NCBI RefSeq assembly: GCF_004524775.2
Contig: NZ_CP119081.1
Span: forward strand, 744,001-808,000
Source of the DNA: Helcococcus ovis
GTDB taxonomy: Bacteria > Bacillota > Clostridia > Tissierellales > Peptoniphilaceae
Direction of reading: 5' to 3'
Length of the DNA stretch: 64,000 bases
The notes beneath the pieces were generated by a model, which saw nothing but the letters and a program-made list of their open reading frames with translations, did no database searches and was not told where the DNA came from. The stretch's first letter is position 1. Every line of letters begins with the position of its first letter. A program made the position numbers and the translations under genes. This document shows, one piece after another, positions 7,774 through 17,393 of this stretch.

Positions 7774-10700
7774 ATGAAAAAAGAACTACAAATAACGAGA
7801 AGATTTGCTGTTATGATGCTTATATTCTCGTTATTGTTGCAGACAGCTATTCCTGTTGTAATTTTTGCTAATGATAACAGCAAAATTTACAGTGTATCTG
7901 AATTTAAGTCTCAAGTAAAAGATGGAGAAAAAGTAAAGGTAAGGGGGTATATAGGAGAGCCTTGGGAACAAAGAAAATCATCTAATAGAGTAACTAATTT
8001 TGAGCTTAGTGATAAATTAGATGATGGTAAAAAATCTGGTATTCCGGTAGAATATTCAAATTCTTACTATAAAAAACATCCAAATTCTTATGAAAATAAT
8101 AAAGGAAAACCTGTAATTATTGAAGGAGAAAAAAATAATTATTTAGGTACAAAAGGACTAAAAAATATAAAATCAATTGTTCCTGCTGATTCTCCTGAGG
8201 TAAATAATGGTGAAAATAAAGCTGATACATCTGTTGTAAAGGAAACAGAAGAAAAGGATACAGCTTCATTAAAAAAGAATGAAGAGGATAAAACACAAAA
8301 AACTTCAAAAAGTAAAAAAAGAGTAAAAAGGGAAAAAAAGAAACAAGAAAATGTAGAAAAAACAGAAAAATCTAGAAAATCTGAAAAAACAGAAAAAAAG
8401 AAAAAAGACAAGAAAAAAGAAAAGAAAAGTAAGTCTACTAAAAAGAAAAAAGAAAATGATCAAAAGAAGAAAAAACAAAATAAAAAAAGTCCTACAAGAA
8501 AATCAAATAATTCAAATAAAATTAATAAAAAAGATACAGAGCTTAGACTTTCTGAGCTAATGCCTGTAAATATAGCTACTGTATTAAAGGGAGATATTGG
8601 TGAAAAATTTACGACCTCCGGTTATGTAATTTCAAGACCAGGTGCATTTGGTCAACATAGTTTTGTGATTAAAGATAAAGATGGAAATTCGATTTTTATT
8701 TATACATATATTGATGCAAAAGTTAAACTTGGAGATTATGTTGTTTTAACAGGATATTTAAGTGAAAATAATGGAGTTAAACAGCTTGAAAATATCGAGG
8801 AATCGATTGTAAATAATAAGGATAAAGAAAATAAATTTGAAATTAAAGAAATGAAAATTTCAGATTTAAAAGATGAAAATTTATCCGATTTTATAGAGAT
8901 AAAATATTCAAAAGTAAAGAGCTCCAGAGATTTGGGCTTTGCATTTTCAATTAACATTGAACAATATGGAAATTCCGCAACTATATTGATTAATAAGGCA
9001 TCAAATATTAGTTTAAATAAAATTCAAGATGGTGCAATGATTAATGTAAAAGGAATTTTATCTAAGTTTAATACTACATATCAAATCATGCCTTTTGAAG
9101 ATGAACACTTAACTATTAATAATGAAAGCTTATATAAGTATGTTAAAATAGGGCAAGTTCAAGGAGAAGGTTTAACTTCTCCATATGAAGGCAAAAAAGT
9201 AAAGGTTAAAGACGTAGTAGTTACGGCAATCCACAATCAAAATAATTTCTTTGTGCAAGATATTGAAGATGATAAAAATGAAAAAACTTCAGATGCTTTA
9301 GTTGTTAATATTGCTAATAAAAATGATGAAAATAAGCAAATAAATGTCGGGGATGTGCTGGAGTTTGAAGGTTATGTAGAAGAAAAAAATGGAGATGGTT
9401 TTGATGATAGTAAATATACAGATTTGACCATCACAAAAGTAGTTGCTAAGTCATATAAAGTAACATCTAAAAATCATGCATTGCCTGCTGTAAAATATTT
9501 AGAACAAAGAGATATACCTATTGATGTAAAAGATGTAAATGGTAGAAAGTCATATATAAATACAATAAATTTTTGGGAATCAAAAGAGTCCATGCTTGTT
9601 GGTATAAAGAATGCTAAAATTTTAGGACCAATGGTTAGAGGTCAAATTTTTGTAAGTTTAGATAAAAATTTTAGTAGATATAATAAAATGAATGGTATTA
9701 CACTAAATGAAAATGGTAATCCTGATATTATAGGTATAAATATTCAATATTCTCAAAATGGAAATAATAAATATTATTATGATAATATTACAGTTAAATC
9801 TGGAGATGAAATTAAAGAATATACAGGGCCATTAACATATGCATTTGGAGGATATAAAATATATGTTCCAAAGGAAAAACGATTAGAATTAAATAAAAAT
9901 ATTAATAAAAATAATTTAGATAGGGAAATTACATCATTAGAATTTAATGAAGATAAATTAACTATTGCCTCATATAATATTGAAAATTTTGCGCCAAAGA
10001 GTGGAGAATCATCAGATGATAAAGTTAAGAAAATAGCTGAGTCTATTCATAAAAATCTTAAAAATCCGGATATTATATCATTAGTTGAAATGCAAGATGA
10101 TAGTGGGGAAGAAAAAAGTAAAAAAGATGATCAAAAGAGTAGAGAAGTTTCAGCTAGAGAAAATGCTAAAATTTTAATTGAGGCAATAAAAAATGCTGGC
10201 GGTAATGAGTATAAATATGAAGAGATAGAGCCTCAATTTAATAAAGATGGCGGAGCACCAGGTTCAAACATCAGAGTTGCATTCTTATATAATCCATCAA
10301 GAGTAAAATTAAAATCAAGTGAAAGAATTGGAGAAAATGAATTCTATTTTGAAGATGTTAGAAAATCACTTGCAGCAACATTTGAGTTTAACGGAAAAGA
10401 AGTGTTAGTGATAGCAAATCATTTAAATTCAAAGAGAGGGGATGAACCACAATTTGGTAAAAATCAACCACCGGTAAATAGTTCTGAAGTTAAAAGAGAA
10501 AAATTAGCTCAAATAATTCATAAATATGTTGTAGATAAAAAACAAGTAAATCCAAAATTAAATGTTGTTTTAACGGGCGACTTTAATGACTTTGAATTTT
10601 CTAAAACATTGAAAACTTTAGAGGGAAAAGTATTAACAAATTTAGTAACTAAACATGATGAAAAAGACAGATTTTCATATTTTCATAATGGAAATAGTCA

Positions 10701-13700
10701 AACATTGGATCATATACTAGTTTCTAATAAATTAGTTAAAGACGCTAAATTTGACATGGTTCACATAAATTCAATGTTTATGGAAGAAGATGGAAGAGCT
10801 TCAGATCATGATCCGGTAATTGTACAATTAAAATTGAATGATATTGAGGAAAAAGTAGAAAATTACGAAATTCCAAAGGATGACACAGAATTTACACTTA
10901 TTAAAGATTTATTTAATTCAAAATTAGGAGAAATATATAAAGTAAAAGGAACTGTAACATCTAAATCAGGGATATTTGGAAGAAAGAGTTTCTATATTCA
11001 AGATGACCATGGTTATGGAATATTTGTGAATAATGAATACAGAATTAATTTACAACAGGGAGATAAAGTTGAATTAAAGGGAAAACTTGATAATTACTTC
11101 GGCTTATGGCAATTGAAAGATATTGAAATCTTAAATAAAGAAAAATCAACAGTTATAAATCCTAAAGATATTAAAATAAATGAAATATCAGAGCAAAATC
11201 CATATACTTTGGTTAAGTTTGATAATGTTACAGTTGATTACATGGAACAATCAAATGGATATGGTTCAACGAGATTTATGATTTTTGATAAAGATGGAAA
11301 TCCTATGAATGTAAATTATGATAATAGAGCTGGGGAAAAATATTCTAAACTAAAAGAAAGATTGAAAAATGGATATAAAATTAATTTAACTGGTATTTTG
11401 TCATATAAAAATGGAATTCCTGAAATATTAGTTGTTTCGCCTGAGGGGATTGAGATAAAAAGTATGGCAAATATTAAAATCCAATATTTCAAAGTTGGAC
11501 AAATTCAAGGCACTGCTCATAAATCATTATTAGAACAAAGAAATGTAAAAGTTAAGGATGTTGTAGTAACAGCACTTGATGGTAAGGATGCATTTTATGT
11601 TCAAGACATAAATCCTGATAAAGATGAAAAGACATCGGATGGTATTCATGTATTTAAGACAAATCACAATGTTAAAGTTGGAGATGTTGTAGAAATTGAT
11701 GGGAAAGTAAGAGAAACATTTGGTGATGGATATAGTTCAAAATATAAGAGTGATTTATCTATTACAGAAATATCTGCTAAAACAATAATAAATACAGGTA
11801 AAATTGAAAAAATTAAAGTCCATAAGATTTTCAAAAACAGTATTCCTTCAAAATACATTGATAATGATAGATTTATTAAATTTGACCCTCAAGAGGATGC
11901 AATTGACTTTTGGGAATCAATTGAGGGAATGATTGTTGAGTTGAATGGTGCTAAGGTAATCGGTCCGCAAATATCTAAACAAGTATATGTATTGCCTTTA
12001 GATTCTGAACAAAAACTGAACAAATTAGGAGGAGTTAACTTAGATGAAAATAATAATCCTAATATAATAGGTTTGGCTGTAAATGATGATATAAAGGTAA
12101 AAGCAGGTGATCAAATTACAAATTCAATTAAAGGACCAGTTACTTATGGATTCGGTAATTATAAAATTGTTGTTTCTGGTAAATTGGAAATAAAAGAATT
12201 TGATAAAAAAGATGATAAAACAAATATTGTTAAAGATAAAGATAAATTAACTGTAGCAACATACAATGTTGAAAACTTTACTGCATTGAAAGAGGGTAAA
12301 GACAGTACTTCTGAAGAAAAAGTTCAAAAAATTGCAAATTCCATTGTTAATGATTTAAATGCACCGGATATCATAACTTTATTAGAAGTGCAAGATGATG
12401 ATGGTCCAACAGATAGCGGAAATGTTTCGGCAACTGAGAGTGGTAAGAGACTTACACAGGCAATTGCAAATCTTCCTAACGGTGTAAAATATACATATGT
12501 AGATATAGCACCTGAAAATAATAAGGATGGTGGACAACCAGGGGGCAATATACGTATTGGTTTAATCTATAATCCTGATAGAGTAGAGTTTAAAAATGTA
12601 GAAGCTATTGGAAAGGGAAATCCATTATTTAATGGTGTAAGAAAATCATTAGTATCAAACTTTGAATTTAACGGTGAAAAAGTAATGGTTGTTGCAAATC
12701 ATTTAAATTCTAAAATAGGCGATGATGGGCTATTTGGTGCAAAGCAACCACCGATATTTAAAACAGAAGCAAAAAGAGTTAAATTAGCAAAAGTTATAAA
12801 TGAATATATTGCTAAAAAGTTAAATGAAAATCCTAAATTAAATGTTGTAGTAACTGGTGACTTTAACGATTATGAAAATACAAGCACATTAAAAACTATA
12901 GCAGGAAATGAGTTAATCAATTTAGTTGATAGACATGCAGAAGATGACAGATTTTCATTCTTCTTTAGGGGAATCAGCCAAACACTAGATCATATTTTAG
13001 TTTCTAAAAATATTGCTGACAAATCAGTGTTTGATATGATTCACATAAATTCTTTATATATGGAATCACATGGAAGAGCATCTGATCATGATCCTGTAAT
13101 GGTTCAAATTTCATTTATGAAGAAAGTTATCGAAGAAACGGATAAGAAAATACCTGATGATTCAAGTTTAAGCGACAAAATAGATAAGTCATCTAAAGAA
13201 AATGAAACTCCAAAAGTTGATGAGTCAGATAAGAATAATATTTCATTGGATAAAAATAAAGAGTCTGTGAAGACTGAAATTCCTTCTGTAAAAACTGAAA
13301 ATTCTAATAAGAATGATTTAGATGAAAAAGTAAATTCTGAAGATTTAGAAAAAGTAAAATTAGATAAAAATAATGAAAAAGATTTAGATAATTCAATAAA
13401 AGATAATATTAAAAATAATGAAAAATCTAATGAAGATTTTAATAATTTTGCTAATTTGAATAAAATTTCAGAAAACACTAATGACAAGAAAAATAATACA
13501 CAAAAAGAAAAGGTTGTAAGAAGCACTATAGAGGAAAAAAATACTTTAATTTCAATTGATAATAATAAAATAGAAAGTATAAAAGTTTCTGAAAAAACTG
13601 ATAAAACAGAAAGTGTAAAAGTTCCAGAAAAAACTGACAAAAAAGAAGAAAAATTAGTAATTTCTGATAAAAAAGTCGAAGAAAAAAATTATTCGAAAGA

Positions 13701-13812
13701 GATGTTAGAAGATTCACAAGAAGATAAATCAAGAATTTTGGATTACGTTATTATTTCATTAGTGATTACTGTGGTTGCCTTTTCAACAGTTGTATTTGCA
13801 AAAAAAAGCTAA
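7774..13812 (+). CDS. Giant membrane-anchored extracellular nuclease with two OB-fold/EEP modules
   Basis: Predicted surface protein of 2012 residues. Order: signal peptide (about 1-32), a DUF6359-like OB domain (about 38-125), a Lys/Glu-rich segment (about 143-256), OB-fold domains (about 257-720), a first endonuclease/exonuclease/phosphatase (EEP) domain (about 726-1020), a second set of OB-folds (about 1037-1480), a second EEP domain (about 1490-1779), a charged low-complexity stalk and one C-terminal transmembrane helix (about 1989-2009). Both EEP domains keep the catalytic motifs: YNIENF/YNVENF, LVEMQDD/LLEVQDD, TGDFND, QTLDHILVS and SDHDPV. This matches ExeM/NucH-type secreted DNases. 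There is no LPXTG motif. Probable role: degrading extracellular DNA for nutrients or escape from traps. The two halves look like an internal duplication. Confidence 0.85.
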   Translation: MKKELQITRRFAVMMLIFSLLLQTAIPVVIFANDNSKIYSVSEFKSQVKDGEKVKVRGYIGEPWEQRKSSNRVTNFELSDKLDDGKKSGIPVEYSNSYYKKHPNSYENNKGKPVIIEGEKNNYLGTKGLKNIKSIVPADSPEVNNGENKADTSVVKETEEKDTASLKKNEEDKTQKTSKSKKRVKREKKKQENVEKTEKSRKSEKTEKKKKDKKKEKKSKSTKKKKENDQKKKKQNKKSPTRKSNNSNKINKKDTELRLSELMPVNIATVLKGDIGEKFTTSGYVISRPGAFGQHSFVIKDKDGNSIFIYTYIDAKVKLGDYVVLTGYLSENNGVKQLENIEESIVNNKDKENKFEIKEMKISDLKDENLSDFIEIKYSKVKSSRDLGFAFSINIEQYGNSATILINKASNISLNKIQDGAMINVKGILSKFNTTYQIMPFEDEHLTINNESLYKYVKIGQVQGEGLTSPYEGKKVKVKDVVVTAIHNQNNFFVQDIEDDKNEKTSDALVVNIANKNDENKQINVGDVLEFEGYVEEKNGDGFDDSKYTDLTITKVVAKSYKVTSKNHALPAVKYLEQRDIPIDVKDVNGRKSYINTINFWESKESMLVGIKNAKILGPMVRGQIFVSLDKNFSRYNKMNGITLNENGNPDIIGINIQYSQNGNNKYYYDNITVKSGDEIKEYTGPLTYAFGGYKIYVPKEKRLELNKNINKNNLDREITSLEFNEDKLTIASYNIENFAPKSGESSDDKVKKIAESIHKNLKNPDIISLVEMQDDSGEEKSKKDDQKSREVSARENAKILIEAIKNAGGNEYKYEEIEPQFNKDGGAPGSNIRVAFLYNPSRVKLKSSERIGENEFYFEDVRKSLAATFEFNGKEVLVIANHLNSKRGDEPQFGKNQPPVNSSEVKREKLAQIIHKYVVDKKQVNPKLNVVLTGDFNDFEFSKTLKTLEGKVLTNLVTKHDEKDRFSYFHNGNSQTLDHILVSNKLVKDAKFDMVHINSMFMEEDGRASDHDPVIVQLKLNDIEEKVENYEIPKDDTEFTLIKDLFNSKLGEIYKVKGTVTSKSGIFGRKSFYIQDDHGYGIFVNNEYRINLQQGDKVELKGKLDNYFGLWQLKDIEILNKEKSTVINPKDIKINEISEQNPYTLVKFDNVTVDYMEQSNGYGSTRFMIFDKDGNPMNVNYDNRAGEKYSKLKERLKNGYKINLTGILSYKNGIPEILVVSPEGIEIKSMANIKIQYFKVGQIQGTAHKSLLEQRNVKVKDVVVTALDGKDAFYVQDINPDKDEKTSDGIHVFKTNHNVKVGDVVEIDGKVRETFGDGYSSKYKSDLSITEISAKTIINTGKIEKIKVHKIFKNSIPSKYIDNDRFIKFDPQEDAIDFWESIEGMIVELNGAKVIGPQISKQVYVLPLDSEQKLNKLGGVNLDENNNPNIIGLAVNDDIKVKAGDQITNSIKGPVTYGFGNYKIVVSGKLEIKEFDKKDDKTNIVKDKDKLTVATYNVENFTALKEGKDSTSEEKVQKIANSIVNDLNAPDIITLLEVQDDDGPTDSGNVSATESGKRLTQAIANLPNGVKYTYVDIAPENNKDGGQPGGNIRIGLIYNPDRVEFKNVEAIGKGNPLFNGVRKSLVSNFEFNGEKVMVVANHLNSKIGDDGLFGAKQPPIFKTEAKRVKLAKVINEYIAKKLNENPKLNVVVTGDFNDYENTSTLKTIAGNELINLVDRHAEDDRFSFFFRGISQTLDHILVSKNIADKSVFDMIHINSLYMESHGRASDHDPVMVQISFMKKVIEETDKKIPDDSSLSDKIDKSSKENETPKVDESDKNNISLDKNKESVKTEIPSVKTENSNKNDLDEKVNSEDLEKVKLDKNNEKDLDNSIKDNIKNNEKSNEDFNNFANLNKISENTNDKKNNTQKEKVVRSTIEEKNTLISIDNNKIESIKVSEKTDKTESVKVPEKTDKKEEKLVISDKKVEEKNYSKEMLEDSQEDKSRILDYVIISLVITVVAFSTVVFAKKS

Positions 13813-13843
13813 ATGAAAATTAATATATTTTAATCAAATAAAA

Positions 13844-13893
13844 AGTGATGATGTTAAATAGATTTTAATCTATTCGATATCATCACTATTTTA
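13844..13893. terminator. Bidirectional terminator between the nuclease gene and rqcH
   Basis: AGTGATGAT (13844-13852) pairs with ATCATCACT (13879-13887), and an inner arm AATAGATT/AATCTATT extends the hairpin. It is flanked by AAAA on the left and ATTTTATT on the right, between convergent genes. Confidence 0.8.
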
Positions 13894-13900
13894 TTAAATA

Positions 13901-15622
13901 TCAAAATTCCGTATTATATTCTAAATCAATTCTAATGGTTTTGAAATCTGTATAATATACCATGCCGGGTTTAGATCCTTTTGCTTTATTTACATTTTTT
14001 TTAAGTGTATAATCCACATCAATATACCTATCATTATTATTTTTAGAATATTTTGCAGCAAGAAATGCAGCTTGAATAATATCATCTTCTGTAATTTTTT
14101 GATTATTTTTAAGAATAACATGTGCTCCCGGTAAATCCTTTATATGGAAAAAATAATCATCAGGATTAGCTTCTCTCAGTGTTAGATATTCATTTTGTTT
14201 ATTATTTTTACCAACATAAATTATATTGTTATTTTTAGTTATAAATTTATATGGATTTGAAGATTTGTTAGATTTATCATTATGTTTTGATTTTTGTTTT
14301 TTTATATATCCTTCTTGATACATTTCCTCTTTAATTTCATTTATTTCTTCTATTGTATCAGCATTTTTTAATTGATTATTTATATTTACTAAATATTGAA
14401 TATCATTAATTAAATTGGGAATAGACTCACTTAATAAATTAAAACTTTTGTGAAGTTTTTTTGAAGTTTTATATTTTAATTCTATATTTTCCCATGGTGA
14501 TTTTGTTGGATTTAACTTTATTTCTGATTTTGTATTATCGTAGTAATTTTCGACAATTACTGATGTTTGTCCTTTTGTTATATTAAAAGCGACACCTGAC
14601 AATAGTTCGCCTTCAATTCTGTATTTTTCATATTCTTTTGATTTTTCATAGTCAAATCTTAAATTAGTAAGCTTATTTTCCAGTTTATTAATTATTTGAA
14701 TAATTGATTTTGATAAATTGCTCTTTGCTTGATTTAATGAATTGTCATTAACATTTTCTTTGTAATAAATATCTAAAGCCTCACTTATACTCTTATAATT
14801 TTTAGAATTTGTACCTTTATAGGTTAAATTCATACAATAAAAATCATTTACTTTATCCTTATTGTAAAAAATATGAGGCTCAAAGTTATTTGAAAGTATT
14901 TCATTTTTGAATTCTATAAAATTATCATTTAATATCGTAATTTCTTCGTTACTTAATGAACTCAAAGTACGTTTAGAATCTAAATTTGATTTATAAGCAA
15001 TTTCTTCTGCAATTTGAGGACCAAATCCTGTATATGTCATATAGAATATTTTTTTGATAGAAAAATTTTCAGGTATATTTATATCTAATAAATTTTTATC
15101 ATTAGTTGTGATATCTATTTTATCATCTTTAAGATTAATAAATATTGTACCCGGATAAACCGCTCTAACACTACTCATTTCATGAGAAATTCTTTTAATA
15201 GATTCTATTACTTTATTTTCTTCATTTGTAAGTACAATGTTAGAATGTTTACCCATTATGTCTATGATTAATTTCTTTGTTGCATTAAATCCAAGTTCAT
15301 CTTTACTTAAAAATGTAAATTCAACACTTCTATCAAGTCCGATTTGCTCGATTTTTTCTATTATAGAATTTTGAATGTGTTTTCTTAATATCATACTAAA
15401 TTGTGGTGCTTTAGTTGGATTTTTATATTCCTGATTTGTTAAATGTATCCTAGCATTTTGAGGATTTGAAGAAATTAATAGCTTATAATTATTTTTATTA
15501 TTATATATATTAATTAAGATTAAATGATCATTTATTTGGTATATTTTTTGAACTCTTCCACCTGTTAATTTTTCATTAAATTCTTTTGTTAATGCTCTAA
15601 TTGTAATTCCATCTGTTGCCAT
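13901..15622 (-). CDS. rqcH: Ribosome quality control protein RqcH (NFACT family)
   Basis: Homologue of eukaryotic Rqc2/NEMF, 573 residues. In Firmicutes RqcH binds peptidyl-tRNA on obstructed 50S subunits and directs addition of C-terminal alanine tails. The NFACT-N domain starts with MATDGITIRALTKEF and contains GGRVQKIYQ. A coiled-coil region (about 280-420) follows, then the C-terminal NFACT-R domain with HIKDLPGAHVI and SKPGMVYYTDF. Older annotations call this family fibronectin-binding protein. It is a single minus-strand gene with its own promoter and shares a terminator with the nuclease gene. Confidence 0.93.
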   Translation of the reverse strand: MATDGITIRALTKEFNEKLTGGRVQKIYQINDHLILINIYNNKNNYKLLISSNPQNARIHLTNQEYKNPTKAPQFSMILRKHIQNSIIEKIEQIGLDRSVEFTFLSKDELGFNATKKLIIDIMGKHSNIVLTNEENKVIESIKRISHEMSSVRAVYPGTIFINLKDDKIDITTNDKNLLDINIPENFSIKKIFYMTYTGFGPQIAEEIAYKSNLDSKRTLSSLSNEEITILNDNFIEFKNEILSNNFEPHIFYNKDKVNDFYCMNLTYKGTNSKNYKSISEALDIYYKENVNDNSLNQAKSNLSKSIIQIINKLENKLTNLRFDYEKSKEYEKYRIEGELLSGVAFNITKGQTSVIVENYYDNTKSEIKLNPTKSPWENIELKYKTSKKLHKSFNLLSESIPNLINDIQYLVNINNQLKNADTIEEINEIKEEMYQEGYIKKQKSKHNDKSNKSSNPYKFITKNNNIIYVGKNNKQNEYLTLREANPDDYFFHIKDLPGAHVILKNNQKITEDDIIQAAFLAAKYSKNNNDRYIDVDYTLKKNVNKAKGSKPGMVYYTDFKTIRIDLEYNTEF

Positions 15623-15639
15623 ATTTACTCCTTAGAAAA

Positions 15640-15668
15640 ATTATATCATAAATATTAAAAAAACGTAA
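15640..15668 (-). promoter_or_regulatory. Promoter of rqcH
   Basis: Minus-strand TATAAT (15645-15640) preceded by TGA (extended -10), with a weak TTACGT (15668-15663) 17 bp upstream. AAGGAG then precedes the rqcH ATG. Confidence 0.5.
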
Positions 15669-15675
15669 CAATGCT

Positions 15676-15704
15676 TTGACTTTTAAAATAAAGAATTATA
15701 TCAT
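15676..15704 (+). promoter_or_regulatory. Promoter of the yloC-gmk-rpoZ-coaBC-priA-def cluster
   Basis: TTGACT (15676-15681), 17 bp, TATCAT (15699-15704), about 27 bp before the yloC start. It is divergent from the rqcH promoter. Confidence 0.6.
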
Positions 15705-15730
15705 TAATACTATGGAAAGGAAGGTGCAAT

Positions 15731-16618
15731 ATGATTAAATCTATGACTGGATTTGGTAAAAGTCATTTTCAAGATGAAAATGTTAATTTTAATATTGAAA
15801 TAAAAACTATAAATAGTAGATATTTAGATATAAACATTAAAATGCCAAATAAGTTAAATTTTTTTGAGGATAAAATTAAAAATATTGTAAAAAGTTATAT
15901 AAACAGAGGTAGAGTAGATGTTTATATAAAATCTGATTCAAGAAATATTGGAAAGAGCAATATTGTTGTTGATTTGGATAGTGCAAAGAAAATGTATGAT
16001 AGTTTAAGGCTAATTTCAAATCATCTGTCATTATCTGATAAAAACTCAGAACCTAATTTGTCTGAAATTCTTAAAAATGAAGACATTCTTACATATGAAT
16101 CTCAAGATTTAGATGAAGAATACTTATATAATATAGTTAAAAATACAATGGAAATTGCTTTATCAGATGTTGTAAAAATGAGAGTTTTTGAGGGGGAAAA
16201 TTTATATAAAGATTTAAATTCAAATATTGGAAAATTAAATGCTTATGTTGATGAAGTAAATAATAATATTTCAGGAATTAAAGAAGAATTAAGAGAGAAA
16301 ATATATAAAAATATATCTGAAATACTTGAAAAAAATATAATTGATGAAGATAGACTTGCTAATGAAATTGTATATTATGCTGATAAAGTTGATATAAATG
16401 AAGAAATTACAAGATTATATTCACATATATTACATTTTAAGAGAGTATTAGAATCATCAGAATCTATCGGGAAAAAATTAGATTTTATTACTCAAGAATT
16501 GCTTAGAGAAACTAATACCATTGCATCAAAATCTTCTAAAATTGAAATTATTAATTTAGTAATAGAAATGAAAACTATTATTGAAAAGATAAAGGAACAA
16601 GTACAAAATATTGAATAG
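15731..16618 (+). CDS. yloC: YicC/YloC-family endoribonuclease
   Basis: 295-residue member of the YicC/YloC family, described as endoribonucleases that act on small RNAs and stress mRNAs. The N-terminus MIKSMTGFGKS and the segment EIKTINSRYLDI are family signatures. The C-terminal DUF1732 part contains ITRLYSHILHF and FITQELLRETNTIASK. AAGGAAGG precedes the ATG. It opens a conserved Firmicute cluster; remA, which often lies between yloC and gmk, is absent here. Confidence 0.92.
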   Translation: MIKSMTGFGKSHFQDENVNFNIEIKTINSRYLDINIKMPNKLNFFEDKIKNIVKSYINRGRVDVYIKSDSRNIGKSNIVVDLDSAKKMYDSLRLISNHLSLSDKNSEPNLSEILKNEDILTYESQDLDEEYLYNIVKNTMEIALSDVVKMRVFEGENLYKDLNSNIGKLNAYVDEVNNNISGIKEELREKIYKNISEILEKNIIDEDRLANEIVYYADKVDINEEITRLYSHILHFKRVLESSESIGKKLDFITQELLRETNTIASKSSKIEIINLVIEMKTIIEKIKEQVQNIE

Positions 16619-16631
16619 TTAAGGGGGAATT

Positions 16632-17201
16632 ATGGACGGATTTTTACTTGTGTTATCTGGACCATCAGGTGTCGGAAAAGGCACAATAGTCAAAGAAATA
16701 ATGAAACAAAGAGACGATATTGTTACAAGTATTTCTGTAACTACAAGATATAAACGTGAAACAGAAGAAGAGGGAAGAGAGTATTTTTTTAAGACTGTTG
16801 AAGAGTTTAATGAATTAGTAAACAATAATGCCTTATTAGAACATGCAGTTGTACATGGTAATAAATACGGTACACCAAAGCATTTTGTTGAAGAAAAAAT
16901 TAAAGAGGGTAAAATAGTAATACTTGAAATTGATTTTCAAGGTGCAATACAAGTTATGAATAATTTTGATAATGCTGTCTATGTATTTGTGCTTCCTCCA
17001 AGAAAAAAAGATATTGAAGATAGATTGAGACATAGAGGAACAGAATCTGAAGAAAAAATCAAAACAAGATTAGAAACTGCAGAAAAAGAATTAGAACAAT
17101 TAAAGCTATATGATTATTATTTGGTTAATGATTATATTGATTTAGCAACAAAAAGATTAAGTGATATTATGAACGAAGAAAAAGCAAAAAGGAGACAATA
17201 A
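16632..17201 (+). CDS. gmk: Guanylate kinase
   Basis: Phosphorylates GMP to GDP with ATP, 189 residues. The P-loop GPSGVGKGT lies at the N-terminus. The GMP-binding segment SVTTRYKRETEEEGREYFF and the LID region RLRHRGTESEEKI are intact. AAGGGGG precedes the ATG. The stop is one base from the rpoZ start codon. Confidence 0.97.
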   Translation: MDGFLLVLSGPSGVGKGTIVKEIMKQRDDIVTSISVTTRYKRETEEEGREYFFKTVEEFNELVNNNALLEHAVVHGNKYGTPKHFVEEKIKEGKIVILEIDFQGAIQVMNNFDNAVYVFVLPPRKKDIEDRLRHRGTESEEKIKTRLETAEKELEQLKLYDYYLVNDYIDLATKRLSDIMNEEKAKRRQ

Positions 17202-17202
17202 C

Positions 17203-17391
17203 ATGATAAATCCATCATTTAGAGAGTTAGAAAAAGTAAGTAAATCAAGATATGACATCGCTATGATGACAGCCAAAAGGGCTAAAGAATTGATAGCAGG
17301 TGATAAACCAAAAGTTAAAACTAAAGCAGCTAAACCTGTAACAGTTGCATTAACAGAGATAATGGAAGGTAAAATCGAAAGTGAGGATTAA
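17203..17391 (+). CDS. rpoZ: RNA polymerase omega subunit
   Basis: 62-residue small subunit that helps assemble RNA polymerase. The conserved segment SRYDIAMMTAKRAKELI matches the family helix-loop-helix, and the C-terminal KPVTVALTEI is characteristic. It sits between gmk and coaBC, its usual place in Firmicutes, and the short spacing indicates one operon. Confidence 0.92.
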   Translation: MINPSFRELEKVSKSRYDIAMMTAKRAKELIAGDKPKVKTKAAKPVTVALTEIMEGKIESED

Positions 17392-17393
17392 AT

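Noticed and set aside
13104-13640. A 178-codon minus-strand frame rich in Ser, Leu and Phe
   Set aside because: It is the antisense of the Lys/Glu/Asn-rich stalk of the surface nuclease; low-complexity coding sequence gives long open antisense frames.
13690-13812. Possible LPXTG sorting signal at the end of the surface nuclease
   Set aside because: A hydrophobic helix and a short basic tail are present, but no LPXTG-like motif precedes them.
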